Source: Acidianus hospitalis (GTDB taxonomy: Archaea > Thermoproteota > Thermoprotei_A > Sulfolobales > Sulfolobaceae). From it: a stretch of 64,000 nucleotides of DNA. Shown here piece after piece: positions 9,708-25,240 of the stretch; position 1 is the stretch's first letter, and each line of letters begins with the position of its first letter. The notes under the pieces are model-generated. The model was given only the letters and a program-made list of their open reading frames with translations, did no database searches and was not told where the DNA came from. The stretch is from positions 5,545 through 69,544 of the forward strand of contig JAWDOK010000007.1 of assembly GCA_046533895.1 (NCBI GenBank). Direction: 5' to 3'. The translations under genes and the position numbers were made by a program.

Positions 9708-9725
9708 TTACATTTATAAATGTAA
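9708..9725. promoter_or_regulatory. 18-bp perfect palindrome over the decarboxylase promoter
   Basis: TTACATTTATAAATGTAA is a perfect inverted repeat and contains TTTATAAA in its centre, some 45 bases before the decarboxylase ATG at 9670. It may be both the TATA box and the site of a dimeric regulator. The function is inferred from position and symmetry only. Confidence 0.45.
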
Positions 9726-9813
9726 CTGAGCAATTCTATTTGGATTATTTTATATGATTTTATCTAGGTATTTTATCTTCCGAAAACTCTTTAATCGCTT
9801 AGATATTATAGAA

Positions 9814-9906
<93 letters not shown>

Positions 9907-10557
9907 CACTATTTTGATATTATTTGAGGTAAGAGAGACGAAGAAGAACTACCCAATGTAACTCCATTTAGTTATCCTTATATATCTTCTGGAATTTTAG
10001 GTAAATATATATAACCCTTTAAGAATAATCCTACCAAATCAAATAGCTTGACAGAATTTTTCATTATTACGAAATCATTGCTTATTATTGTTAATTCGCT
10101 AGACATTACAGTCTTATCAGCTTTATTTACAGTTTTTGCGTTTATGCCTCTTTTCCTGAGATTTGATGCTAACTCACCACTATGACTAATCTGCGAATCT
10201 AAAATTATTGTAAAAGATAGACCTAAAGAGTAACAAAATTCTGCGAATAAAATTAATATATCTTCTATCCTGTCATCTCCTTTCTTTGAACCTAAGCCTA
10301 GATCTCTTACGAAACCATCATCGCATATAAATGCCTCATCGTTATCTAGGGCATTTAATATAGTTATTGCAACATTATAGCCGTCAATTACTACATTCTT
10401 TTCTAGGATCGTCTTTTCCTTTATTTCCTTAATTTCTTCGTCAGAATGAGTACATCTATAAAGAAGTAGTCTTTCCTTAAAAGAAAGAGAATATCTTCCA
10501 GTAACAAGGTCTAATGCGGGCTTTCTATTATATCCTCTATTTAACAAATATTTATAA

Positions 10558-13266
<2,709 letters not shown>

Positions 13267-13326
13267 CCTATAACAAAACAAGAAAACAAGAATTAAAGAC
13301 TAATGTAGAATAATCAAAAAAAGTTT

Positions 13327-13644
<318 letters not shown>

Positions 13645-13687
13645 TTTTAATCATCTTCATCTTGTTAAGAGGAATTTAAAAGCTTTG

Positions 13688-14689
<1,002 letters not shown>

Positions 14690-14694
14690 TTTTA

Positions 14695-15351
14695 TCACTT
14701 AAGTTTAATTTCTACTGGTTTACCCATTGTGGTTTTCACATATATAGCTCTTATTATTGAAGGCGATCTTATTTTGCCCTCTATTGCTGTTAATACTGCG
14801 TTAGCGTTTTCAGCTAAATCTTCTGGTTTTTGATCTTCTGTGCCTATAAATACTTGCGTATGAGGCTGATCTTTTGTCTTAACTATTGTAGTGTGTTTAA
14901 ACCTCGTAATATACTCTGTTACATCTGCTGCAGAAGGTAAAGGAGTCGGAAACTTACCTCTTGGTCCTAAAGCTGGACCTAATATCCTTCCAGCTAAGGC
15001 CATTGATTCAGAAGAGATTAAGAACCAGTCATTTTGCCTTGCATACTTCTTAATTATTCTTTTTTGACCCATAAGTTTTTGTAATTCTTCCTTAGTTAAT
15101 ATTACATTTGGTTCAGCTTTCTTCGCGGATTCTAATTGTTCAAAAGATGGAACAACTAGAACTTTCTTAACTTTAGATGGTATTTTAGGCAAAACTACCA
15201 TTTCCCTAAGTTTTACGTCTCCTTTTTTCATGTCAACATCTTTGAAAGTTACTATTAAGTCTACGCTTTGAGTGAATTTTCTTTTAGGATTATTTTTCTC
15301 GGATAATGCCTCTTTTAATCCTTCTATTAGATTATCTTTTGGAACTATCAT
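14695..15351 (-). CDS. rpl1: Ribosomal protein L1
   Basis: The 218-residue protein forms the mobile L1 stalk near the ribosomal E site. VLVVPSFEQLESAKKAEPNV and GRILGPALGPRGKFPTPLP (the L1 signature) are clear. In archaea L1 can also bind its own mRNA. It starts 5 bases after the L11 gene and its stop overlaps the possible GTG start of P0. Part of the L11-L1-P0-L12 operon. Confidence 0.96.
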   Translation of the reverse strand: MIVPKDNLIEGLKEALSEKNNPKRKFTQSVDLIVTFKDVDMKKGDVKLREMVVLPKIPSKVKKVLVVPSFEQLESAKKAEPNVILTKEELQKLMGQKRIIKKYARQNDWFLISSESMALAGRILGPALGPRGKFPTPLPSAADVTEYITRFKHTTIVKTKDQPHTQVFIGTEDQKPEDLAENANAVLTAIEGKIRSPSIIRAIYVKTTMGKPVEIKLK

Positions 15352-15356
15352 GACTA

Positions 15357-15863
15357 TTACGCCTTATTCCACTTTTCCTCATATTTTGAAAAAAGTTCGT
15401 CATATTTTCCTTCGTCTATCTCATTTATAAGCTCTTTTGGATCTTTTTTATCTACTGTTAAGCCAATCTGCCTAGCAGTTCCTAGTATTGACTTTACTGC
15501 AGCCTTAAGAGTTTTTGCAGTAAGGGATGGTTTCTTTGTTATAGCAACATCTATAATATCCTCTAAGCTAACGTTTCCAATTTTTTTATGCGCGGGATCT
15601 CCAGAAGGTGCTTCAGCGCTTGCTTTTTTAAGTAATAGAGAAGAAGTTGTGGGTATACCTACCGATATTTCAAATTCCTTTGTATCTAGGTCAACATCTA
15701 TTGTTACCGGTACTGTCATTCCCTTAAATTGTGCAGTAGCTTCGTTTATCTTTTTAACTACCTCACCTACGTTTAATTTTAATTGAGATAACGTTGGTCC
15801 TAAAGGCGGTCCAGGTTTTACATTACCACCTTCTACTACTATTTTTATGGTTTTCTTAGGCAT
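15357..15863 (-). CDS. rpl11: Ribosomal protein L11
   Basis: The 168-residue protein binds the GTPase-associated centre of 23S rRNA. It opens with KKTIKIVVEGGNVKPGPPLG, as archaeal L11 does, and ends with an extra acidic helix seen in archaea (NEIDEGKYDELFSKYEEKW). It lies 12 bases after spt5, preceded by a GGTGA ribosome binding site. Confidence 0.96.
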   Translation of the reverse strand: MPKKTIKIVVEGGNVKPGPPLGPTLSQLKLNVGEVVKKINEATAQFKGMTVPVTIDVDLDTKEFEISVGIPTTSSLLLKKASAEAPSGDPAHKKIGNVSLEDIIDVAITKKPSLTAKTLKAAVKSILGTARQIGLTVDKKDPKELINEIDEGKYDELFSKYEEKWNKA

Positions 15864-15875
15864 GAATTCATCACC

Positions 15876-16334
15876 TTAAGTTTTTTTCACGGGTTTAACT
15901 TGATCTACGGGTATAGTTACTTGTAATGGGAAAGCGGATTCTAAAATATTTAACACTACCTCTCCCTTTCCTTCAGTAACTTTTACAACCTGAGCTTGCA
16001 TTCCTCTAAAGGGGCCAGAAACTACTTCTACTAGGTCTCCTTCCTTTATTGTTGGGCCAGTAACTTTCTTAGACACCATCTTTATTATATCGTCTTTAGG
16101 TACTAGTCCTTGAGCTATTCCTCTAACGTGCCTTATGCCAGCAATTAGTAACTTAACTACATGGGGTCCAGAAGCCTCAACTATTACATAACCTTTAAGA
16201 CCAGGAGGTACAATTATTGAATATATTTCTGGAATATTATTAGTTTTAGCTCTCTCCTCAAGCATAAGCCCTACGCTAACTTCTTGTCCTCCAGTAACTT
16301 TAACTGCATAATAATTTCTAATCTTCGATTCCAT
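15876..16334 (-). CDS. spt5: Transcription elongation factor Spt5 (NusG family)
   Basis: The 152-residue factor binds the RNA polymerase clamp and keeps elongation processive. An NGN domain (YYAVKVTGGQEVSVGLML, then IRHVRGIAQG) precedes a KOW domain (GDLVEVVSGPFRGMQAQVV). The order secE-spt5-rpl11 is conserved in archaea and parallels bacterial secE-nusG-rplK. GGTGAG stands 5 bases before the ATG, inside the gap after secE. Confidence 0.95.
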   Translation of the reverse strand: MESKIRNYYAVKVTGGQEVSVGLMLEERAKTNNIPEIYSIIVPPGLKGYVIVEASGPHVVKLLIAGIRHVRGIAQGLVPKDDIIKMVSKKVTGPTIKEGDLVEVVSGPFRGMQAQVVKVTEGKGEVVLNILESAFPLQVTIPVDQVKPVKKT

Positions 16335-16343
16335 TAACTCACC

Positions 16344-16520
16344 TCAGATTATAAATGCTAAGATTAATTGTATCAAGTAAGCTAAAAGTCCTATGAAAGC
16401 CATTACTATAAGTGTTACCTTTAGGTACATGCTGAAGGCATCTTTATCTGGTTTTTTAGCAACAGTTATTATTCTTTTCCAATCATCTGGCAATTTCTTT
16501 ATTCTTTCTAGTAGATTCAT
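16344..16520 (-). CDS. secE: Preprotein translocase subunit SecE
   Basis: A short 58-residue gene. The product has an amphipathic N-terminal helix (LLERIKKLPDDWKRIITVAK) and one hydrophobic membrane span near the C-terminus (VTLIVMAFIGLLAYLIQLIL). This is the form of archaeal SecE/Sec61-gamma, which clamps the SecY channel in the membrane. Its place between ftsY and spt5 is conserved. It ends ten bases before spt5. Confidence 0.93.
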   Translation of the reverse strand: MNLLERIKKLPDDWKRIITVAKKPDKDAFSMYLKVTLIVMAFIGLLAYLIQLILAFII

Positions 16521-16552
16521 ACACTCATATTTTAGGACTGAGTAAATTAACT

Positions 16553-17672
16553 TTAACTAAAAATTCTCTCGATAAACCAATCTACACTAAAAGGAATTAA
16601 ATCGTCATAATTCTGTCCGGTTCCTAGGAAGATTACCGGTTTTTTCAATTCATATGCTAAAGATAAAACAACCCCACCTTTTGCATCAGCATCAACTTTC
16701 GTCAATATTACACCGTCATAATCTACAACGTTCTCAAAATACTTTGCTTGCTCTAATGCATCATTACCTGCTAATGCATCTATTACTAATAACTTTAAGT
16801 TGGGTTTTGAGATTCTTACTATTCTTTTCAATTCTTCAGTTAAATCCTTGTCAACATGCATTCTACCTGCAGTGTCAATAAGGACTACGTCTATTCCTCT
16901 ACTTTTCGCTGCCTGAATTGCGTCAAAGGCTACAGATGCAGGATCTCCACCATATTTGCCTTTAACTAGTGGTATTTCCAATTTTTGACAATGTATTGCA
17001 AGTTGTTCTTGAGCTGCAGCTCTAAAAGTATCGGAAGCGGAAACTATTACTTTAAGTCCAGCTTTTTTTAACATATGTGCAACTTTTGCAATAGTTGTAG
17101 TTTTACCTACTCCGTTAACTCCGAAGAACATTATGACGTATGGTTTGGGGGATTTTTTAATTTCATCTATTAAATTCCTTTCAAACTTGTTTTTCTCTAA
17201 AATTTCTGTTATAGAATTTTTTAATGATTTTTTTACTAATTCATCTAAATCTTCACTTCTGTTTACTTTTTTACCTATTAACGATGATTTAAGGTCCTCT
17301 AGGATTTTATCAGTAACCTCCAGACTAACATCACTTTCTAATAATTCTGTTCTAAGCTCTTCAATAATGTCGTCAATGTCGTCCTCCTTTATTTCCCTAT
17401 ATCTAAAGATATTGAAGATATTTAGTTTACTTCCTATGCTCCCTTTTTCCTTAGTAGGTTCTTCCTTTTTTTCCTCCACTTCGTTCTTTTTTTCTTCTAC
17501 TCTATTTTGCTCATTTTGTTCAATCTGCGAAGAAGGTTTTTGGGCTTCTTGCGTTACAGGCTGTGTTGTAGAATTCGATAAAGTCTGTTGTGTTTCTTCA
17601 GATTTTTCCTCTCCTTTTTGTCTAAGTTTTTCTGTAAAGGAAGAAAAAGCCTTTTTTAACTTTTCGAAACAA
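16553..17672 (-). CDS. ftsY: Signal recognition particle receptor FtsY, apparent +1 frame break near start
   Basis: FtsY is the GTPase receptor that docks ribosome-SRP complexes at the membrane. The SRP-type GTPase domain shows GVNGVGKTTTIAKVAH (P loop), SASDTFRAAAQEQL, LIDTAGRMHVD and TKVDADAKGG. The frame is open upstream of GTG 17479 through a Glu/Lys/Gln-rich linker to a typical N-terminus, KLKKAFSSFTEKLRQK, but has no ordinary start codon there. A TTG at 17672 followed by TTT C GAA AAG gives MFEKLKKAFSSF if the C at 17666 is skipped. GGTGA precedes it. If the break is real, GTG 17479 would give a 308-residue protein lacking the N-terminal linker. Confidence 0.88.
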
Positions 17673-17673
17673 A

Positions 17674-18117
17674 TTATTCACCTTTTTGTTGGGCTTGTGC
17701 TTGAATCTGATTTAATATATCTACTATCTGGTCATACGCCGCTTTACTCTCTGCAAGTTTTTTATCTAACCCCGTTGATGCTTCTTTTAGCTCGTTTTCC
17801 CTGTCATCTAAAATTTTTAATGCTGTGTCCATATCAACCTCTACATAATATGATAAGCCTAAATAAACTAGAACTTTTTGAGGCGGTTGATTATTAATCT
17901 TAAACATGAGGTATCCTTTCTTATCTGACGATACTAACATCTCTTGTTGTGATTTTAGTTCTTGTATAGAAGCTTTAGCGGCTTCAATTGAAGCTACAGA
18001 GTCTAATAGTTCAGCTCTAGCTGCCGAGAGATCATCTATTTGTTTCTTTAAGAGTTGAGCTTGTGCTAATAAGTCGTCCAAAGATATTACTACTTTATTC
18101 TCTTGCTGATCGGACAT
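17674..18117 (-). CDS. pfdA: Prefoldin alpha subunit
   Basis: Prefoldin is a jellyfish-shaped chaperone that hands unfolded proteins to the thermosome. The 147-residue alpha subunit has two long coiled coils (about residues 10-55 and 100-143) flanking a beta-hairpin region (KVLVYLGLSYYVEVDMDTA). It is in the conserved group aIF6-LX-prefoldin-ftsY and ends 1 base from the likely ftsY start. Confidence 0.94.
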   Translation of the reverse strand: MSDQQENKVVISLDDLLAQAQLLKKQIDDLSAARAELLDSVASIEAAKASIQELKSQQEMLVSSDKKGYLMFKINNQPPQKVLVYLGLSYYVEVDMDTALKILDDRENELKEASTGLDKKLAESKAAYDQIVDILNQIQAQAQQKGE

Positions 18118-18123
18118 GATTTA

Positions 18124-18387
18124 TCACATTAAAATAATCTTGTCTAGCTTAGCAATATCTTTTATTCTCCTATCTGGAACTTCGTCCAACGGAATTTCCT
18201 TAATTTCTTCAATTTTGATGTTATGTCTCTTTATTTTATTTTTACTGCCAAAGTATGCATAAATATACTCTGTAGCTTGTTTTTCATTTAATGCTCTAAC
18301 AAATTTTATAAATTTTTGTCTTGTTGGGAATCTACTTTCATTAAATAGTGCAGTGCCTTTTACCATGTAAACTTTAATCTCCTCCAT
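18124..18387 (-). CDS. rplX: Ribosomal protein LX (L18a/L20a)
   Basis: The protein of about 87 residues is the archaeal LX, equivalent to eukaryotic L18a, on the large subunit. KVYMVKGTALF and FPTRQKFIKFVRALNEKQA are typical. The frame opens at GTG 18396, but that GTG is part of GGTGA, which looks like the ribosome binding site for ATG 18387 five bases on (MEEIKVYMVKG). The site itself overlaps the aIF6 stop, coupling the two genes. Confidence 0.92.
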   Translation of the reverse strand: MEEIKVYMVKGTALFNESRFPTRQKFIKFVRALNEKQATEYIYAYFGSKNKIKRHNIKIEEIKEIPLDEVPDRRIKDIAKLDKIILM

Positions 18388-18388
18388 C

Positions 18389-19060
18389 TCATTCACCTAA
18401 AGCTTTCTGAATTCTTAAAATCTCTGGTCCAGTAGTAGATGAACCAACTAATATTCCTTTATCATTTGCCACTAGGCCGCTTCTAACAAATGCGCTACCG
18501 AAATTTACCGTGCCTATATCTATGTTAATTTTGAATAGTTTAGATAGTTCCTTTATTTCATCGTCAGTGGCATCTATGTGTACAATTCCACCTTTATCTG
18601 TAACAACTCCTACTGACCCTACAACAGATACATGTGCAATTCTACCTTTTTTAATTTCGTCAACTTGTAATGCTTCTTTAATTTGCTTGACTTCTGCGTC
18701 TGAAAATTCCGGATAAACTAATGCAGCGTTATCGTTTGTCAATATTACATTTCCAAGTGCAGTGGTCTTCAAGTTTAATACTTCTACTCTTATGTCCTTA
18801 GCAAGTTCTTTTACAATTTTTAATTCGTCATCTCTAATATTTTTAGGAAGAAGAAGTGCTTTATTATTACCTGCCATAAAAATTCCTATTAAGAAACTAT
18901 CTGCTATTGTAGTTTCTATAATTTCTGTACCTAAATTTTCTTGGATAAGCTTTTTAGTTTCATTATCTAGATTTTTTGGAACAAAAGTATATTTATCGTT
19001 AGAAAATATGTATACTCCTATATTATCGGTTCCAAATATACTTAATCTCTGTATATTCAT
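18389..19060 (-). CDS. eif6: Translation initiation factor aIF6
   Basis: The 223-residue anti-association factor binds the large subunit and blocks premature joining to the small subunit. The fivefold repeated pentein units are visible as recurring segments such as NDNAALVYPEFSDAEVK and GGIVHIDATDDEIKEL. Starts four bases inside the L31e gene and ends inside the binding site of the LX gene. Confidence 0.96.
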   Translation of the reverse strand: MNIQRLSIFGTDNIGVYIFSNDKYTFVPKNLDNETKKLIQENLGTEIIETTIADSFLIGIFMAGNNKALLLPKNIRDDELKIVKELAKDIRVEVLNLKTTALGNVILTNDNAALVYPEFSDAEVKQIKEALQVDEIKKGRIAHVSVVGSVGVVTDKGGIVHIDATDDEIKELSKLFKINIDIGTVNFGSAFVRSGLVANDKGILVGSSTTGPEILRIQKALGE

Positions 19061-19323
19061 TCACTCTTAATTGCAAGCTTCACTAAATATGTTTTTTCAT
19101 CTAATTTGCTTACTACTACTCTTATTCTGCTTCTTATCTTGTCATATCCGTTACTAGATAATGACTTTACTACTAATGGGTCTATCACTACTCTATCTGC
19201 TCCAAAATGTCTGATTATTTTACTTCTAATTTCCTTTAATGCTCTCCCTAGCCTGTTAGTCCTCTTACCGGTAGCTATCTTTCTTAAGTTAATTACCATT
19301 TCAAAATTATCCTTCTCTTTCAT
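19057..19323 (-). CDS. rpl31e: Ribosomal protein L31e
   Basis: An 88-residue protein with VINLRKIATGKRTNRLGRAL and SKIIRHFGADRVVIDP, typical of L31e near the peptide exit tunnel, where it helps bind SRP and chaperones. It lies between L39e and aIF6, the usual archaeal order. Confidence 0.95.
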   Translation of the reverse strand: MKEKDNFEMVINLRKIATGKRTNRLGRALKEIRSKIIRHFGADRVVIDPLVVKSLSSNGYDKIRSRIRVVVSKLDEKTYLVKLAIKSE

Positions 19324-19327
19324 GCTT

Positions 19328-19483
19328 TTACACCTTTAGACTATTCCTTCTCCAGTTTCTTCTAAGAGGATTTATTCTTACTTTTCCATTAGTTTTTAAT
19401 ATAACCCATGCTGGGATAGCTGAGTTTGATTTTAGAGCCTTGGCTAATCTTAATTTTTTAGCTAAGGGTTTAGTTGTGCTCAT
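19328..19483 (-). CDS. rpl39e: Ribosomal protein L39e
   Basis: A 51-residue, very basic protein (MSTTKPLAKKLRLAKALK, then NPLRRNWRRNSLKV) that lines the exit tunnel of the large subunit. The length and sequence match L39e closely. Its start overlaps the last codon of the PDCD5-like gene, and it ends 5 bases before L31e. Confidence 0.95.
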   Translation of the reverse strand: MSTTKPLAKKLRLAKALKSNSAIPAWVILKTNGKVRINPLRRNWRRNSLKV

Positions 19484-19830
19484 TTCCAACCCCTTTCTCT
19501 AATTTGAATCTTATAATCTCTTTTATTTTGTTCTGCTACTTGGGCTAAGATTTCCTTTAGTTCCTCGTCAGTTATAGGAACCCTAATTCTTCCTGCTTGT
19601 GCAAGTGCTATCAATTGGTTTTCTAAAGATTCCGCTAGTTCTGGCTTTACTAACTTTACATTATTTAGTCTTTGCCTTGCTTCTGGTGTTAAAATAACTC
19701 TAAGCAAAGCCTCTTTTTGTTTCTCATATTCTTCTCTTTTTCTTCTTTCTTCTAATGCTCTTCTACTTTCTTCTTGAGCTCTTCTGGCTAGTAAATTTTG
19801 TAACTCAGGATCATATTCATCTTCTGACAT
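19480..19830 (-). CDS. PDCD5-like DNA-binding protein
   Basis: A 116-residue protein with a long charged N-terminal helix (LARRAQEESRRALEERRKRE) and the core RVILTPEARQRLNNVKLVKPE of the PDCD5/TFAR19 family. Archaeal members bind nucleic acid and nearly always neighbour S19e and L39e, suggesting a link with ribosomes. The exact role is not known. It lies 9 bases after rps19e. Confidence 0.9.
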   Translation of the reverse strand: MSEDEYDPELQNLLARRAQEESRRALEERRKREEYEKQKEALLRVILTPEARQRLNNVKLVKPELAESLENQLIALAQAGRIRVPITDEELKEILAQVAEQNKRDYKIQIRERGWK

Positions 19831-19839
19831 AAAACATCA

Positions 19840-20298
<459 letters not shown>

Positions 20299-20354
20299 GT
20301 CTATTTCACTGCTATCTTTAAGGTTTAAAAATTAACTTTAGATTAGAGATAAGT
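20299..20354. promoter_or_regulatory. Divergent promoter between S19e and nicotinate phosphoribosyltransferase
   Basis: The 56 bases between the two start codons hold GTTTAAAAAT (20323-20332), placed about 25 bases before ATG 20355 as a TATA box for the plus strand. The same AT-rich core and CCTTAAAG on the other strand could serve S19e. Transcripts are likely to be nearly leaderless. Confidence 0.45.
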
Positions 20355-21515
20355 ATGAAGTTCTATACAGCAACAGAGGACGAAATTTTGGGCGGTAAGA
20401 TAACCGATATTTATTTTGATAGAACTATAAAAACACTAGAACATCTAGGCATAAATAACGTGGAAGTGAGAATGGAATTTCATTCTTATGGACTTCCTAA
20501 AGGGTATAGTTGGGCAGTATTTACAGGATTAGAAGAAGCCCTTAAGTTACTTGAAGGAAAACCAGTTACAGTATATGCTATGCCAGAAGGAACATTATTT
20601 AAAGAAATAGAGCCAGTAATGATAATTGAAGGAAACTATCTTGATTTCGGAGTATACGAGACAGCTTTATTAGGAATACTAAGACATGAAAGTAGTATTG
20701 CAACAAAAGCTGCAAGAATAAAGAAACTTGCTCAAGATAAGACTGTATTATTTTTTGGGCTTAGAGCTCTTCATCCAGCAATAGCTCCTATGGCCGATAG
20801 AGCTGCTTATATAGGCGGTTCTGATGGGATTTCTGGAGCATTCGATAAGGACATTTTCGACATAGAGCCTTCTGGAACTATGCCACATGCATTAATGCTT
20901 TCAATAGGAGATAACGAGAAGGCTTGGAAAGCGTTTGATGAAGCAATGGACGAAAAAGTACCAAGAATAGCGTTAGTAGACACTTTCGAAGACGAAAGGA
21001 CTGAGGCTTTAAAAGCTGCTAAGTTACTGGGTAAAAGACTAGCAGGCGTTAGGCTAGATACTCCTTCAAGTAGACGTGGGAATTTCAGAAAGATTGTACA
21101 AGAAGTTAGGTGGACTCTTAATATTAATGGTTTCTCACACGTTAAAATATTTGTAAGCGGTGGTATAGATGAAGAGGATGTAGTAGAATTAAGAGATTAT
21201 GTAGACGGGTTCGGAGTAGGAACCAGTATTTCAATGCCCCCTAGTGTAGATCTAAGTGCTGATATTGTTGAGAAGAAAATCGATGGAAAGTGGATACCAT
21301 ATACTAAAAGAGGCAAATGGCCTGGAGCTAAACAAGTATATAGATGCAGCGGATTTAATGATATAATAACTTTACTAGAGGATAAACCAATAGAAGGTTG
21401 TAAGCCTTTGTTAGTTAAATACATGGAAAATGGGAAAATAATAAGAGACTTACCAAGCTTAAAGGAAATAAGAAACTATGTACTTGAGCAATTAAGGGAA
21501 GTCCAAACACTATAA
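20355..21515 (+). CDS. pncB: Nicotinate phosphoribosyltransferase
   Basis: The 386-residue enzyme joins nicotinate to phosphoribosyl pyrophosphate in NAD salvage. FYTATEDEILGGKITDIYF at the start and the phosphate-binding VFVSGGIDEEDVVELRDYV-like region near residue 270 match the archaeal family. LFFGLRALHPAIAPMADRAA and RLDTPSSRRGNF are in the active site. It stands alone, convergent with the PhoU gene. Confidence 0.9.
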   Translation: MKFYTATEDEILGGKITDIYFDRTIKTLEHLGINNVEVRMEFHSYGLPKGYSWAVFTGLEEALKLLEGKPVTVYAMPEGTLFKEIEPVMIIEGNYLDFGVYETALLGILRHESSIATKAARIKKLAQDKTVLFFGLRALHPAIAPMADRAAYIGGSDGISGAFDKDIFDIEPSGTMPHALMLSIGDNEKAWKAFDEAMDEKVPRIALVDTFEDERTEALKAAKLLGKRLAGVRLDTPSSRRGNFRKIVQEVRWTLNINGFSHVKIFVSGGIDEEDVVELRDYVDGFGVGTSISMPPSVDLSADIVEKKIDGKWIPYTKRGKWPGAKQVYRCSGFNDIITLLEDKPIEGCKPLLVKYMENGKIIRDLPSLKEIRNYVLEQLREVQTL

Positions 21516-21521
21516 CTTTTT

Positions 21522-22580
<1,059 letters not shown>

Positions 22581-22595
22581 CTATATATTACTAGA

Positions 22596-23622
<1,027 letters not shown>

Positions 23623-23674
23623 GGCTAAATATACTTTGCTCGTTTTTATAACCTTTAATCATGTTATACTATCT

Positions 23675-24076
23675 ATGGCAAAATTAACAATATTACTTGC
23701 GGATAATAGTATGGATAAATTCTATCATGGATTAGTTCTAGCTATAGGGGGCAAATCATTAAATTGGGACGTTAAATTTTTCGTCACTTCACAAGCAGTG
23801 ATTCTATTTACAAAAGAGATGAAAGGTAAATCCAAGCTTAAAATGGGATTTTTTGCAAGACTTTTTATTAGCTTTCAAATGAAGAGAATGAATATTCCAG
23901 ATACATCTAAATTACTAATGGAGGCAATAAAAGAAGGTGTTGAGTTCTACGTTGATGAAGCAGGGTTAAAATTGGCGGGTTTCTCTAAGTCTGATTTATT
24001 AGATGGAATAAAATTGTCCGATACCATATCCTTTTTAGAGGAAGCAAAAACTTCAGACGTGGTGGTTACGTTATGA
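23675..24076 (+). CDS. DsrE family sulfur-carrier protein
   Basis: The 133-residue protein opens AKLTILLADNSMDKFYHGLV and belongs to the DsrE/DsrF-like fold, whose members move sulfane sulfur or bind small thiols. The frame is open from 23405, but that part lies antisense to DUF711, so I use ATG 23675, which follows a TATA-like TTTTTATA at the proper distance. No cysteine is seen at the usual DsrE site, so direct persulfide transfer is doubtful. It overlaps the TusA-like gene by four bases. Confidence 0.78.
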   Translation: MAKLTILLADNSMDKFYHGLVLAIGGKSLNWDVKFFVTSQAVILFTKEMKGKSKLKMGFFARLFISFQMKRMNIPDTSKLLMEAIKEGVEFYVDEAGLKLAGFSKSDLLDGIKLSDTISFLEEAKTSDVVVTL

Positions 24077-24297
24077 AGGAAATAAATTCTGATGGAATAT
24101 GCCCAGTAGTTTTACTTGAAATTTATAGAGAATGGAAGTCCTTAAAGGAAGGCGAAGAGGAAGATGTGGTAATAAGAACTCCGTGGGAAGCTTCCGTTCT
24201 AGCTCTAGAAAAATGGTGTAATGAGACTGGAAATATATTTTTAAGTTATGAAAAGCAAGGAAGTAAAATAGTGATTAGGTTAAAATTAAAGAAATAA
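24073..24297 (+). CDS. TusA-like sulfur carrier
   Basis: A 74-residue protein of the TusA/SirA family. The motif is DGICPVVLLEIYREW: the sulfur-binding cysteine is kept, but the usual CPxP has Val in place of the second Pro. TusA proteins carry persulfide sulfur, and in Acidianus and Metallosphaera they pair with DsrE proteins in sulfur oxidation. The four-base overlap with a DsrE gene fits this pairing. No heterodisulfide reductase genes are nearby. Confidence 0.82.
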   Translation: MKEINSDGICPVVLLEIYREWKSLKEGEEEDVVIRTPWEASVLALEKWCNETGNIFLSYEKQGSKIVIRLKLKK

Positions 24298-24352
24298 AAA
24301 AGAAACTCTTTTATACGTTATATTAGGATAGATTAGTAGGTAGAGGCATATT

Positions 24353-25240
24353 GTGTCAAAAGATCTTCATGTATTTGAAGACCCTATAGAATTGTTAGAA
24401 AACATGTGGCCTACTCCACTTTTAAAATTAAAAATAGGAGAAGACGTTTGGGCAAAGCTAGAATTCTACAATCCCTTCAGTCATAGTATAAAAGATAGAA
24501 CTGCATGGTTTCTCTTTAGACAAGCTCTGGAGAGTAATGCTAATGAAATAGTTGAAGCGACATCTGGTAATCTAGGAATTGCTCTCGCGTCACTTTCTGC
24601 AATATTTAATAAGAAGTTCACTTCTTTTATTCCAGCTAGGGCACCACAAAGCTTCAAAGTTATGATGAAAATTTTAGGGGCACAAGTTATACAAGCTGGA
24701 AAATCTACCACAGAGTTATTACCATTAGTAAAACAGTACTCCAAAAGTACTGGAGCCTTGCATTTAGATCAATTTAGAAATCCATTAAATTACATGACTC
24801 ATTATTATACAACAGCTAAGGAAATAGATGAACAATTAGAGTATCTAAATAAGAAACCACAACGCATAATAGCAACAGCAGGTACTGGAGGTCATCTAAC
24901 TGGAATAGCTAAATACTTCAAGGAAAAATATGGTAGTGATATTGAAATTATAGGAGTTCAACCTGCGGAAGGAGAAAGAATTCCTGGAATAAAAAGGCAA
25001 GACGAGAACAGTTTTGTAGGTCTAGTTAAAATTGATAAAATGATTGATATAACCAGAAAGGAAGCAGTAGAAGGAATAGTAGATGTTGCTAGAAGTAGTG
25101 GAATTCTAATAGGCATAAGCGCAGGAGCTACTGTAGCAGCGTATAAGAAACTTGCAGATGATAAGACTACCGTGTTAGTGTTTCCGGATGATGCGTTTAA
25201 ATACTTTATGGAATTAGAAGATATAGATTCTAAAATATGA
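24353..25240 (+). CDS. PLP-dependent cysteine synthase-like enzyme
   Basis: The 295-residue protein has the fold-type II PLP motif: the lysine in PFSHSIKDRTAW, the phosphate-binding and substrate loop EATSGNLGIALAS, and the glycine loop TAGTGGHLTGIAK. These match O-acetylserine or O-phosphoserine sulfhydrylase and the related cystathionine beta-synthase group. The substrate cannot be decided from sequence alone. It starts with GTG and lies just after DsrE/TusA genes, which suggests sulfur assimilation. The kinase-like gene overlaps its end. Confidence 0.82.
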   Translation: MSKDLHVFEDPIELLENMWPTPLLKLKIGEDVWAKLEFYNPFSHSIKDRTAWFLFRQALESNANEIVEATSGNLGIALASLSAIFNKKFTSFIPARAPQSFKVMMKILGAQVIQAGKSTTELLPLVKQYSKSTGALHLDQFRNPLNYMTHYYTTAKEIDEQLEYLNKKPQRIIATAGTGGHLTGIAKYFKEKYGSDIEIIGVQPAEGERIPGIKRQDENSFVGLVKIDKMIDITRKEAVEGIVDVARSSGILIGISAGATVAAYKKLADDKTTVLVFPDDAFKYFMELEDIDSKI

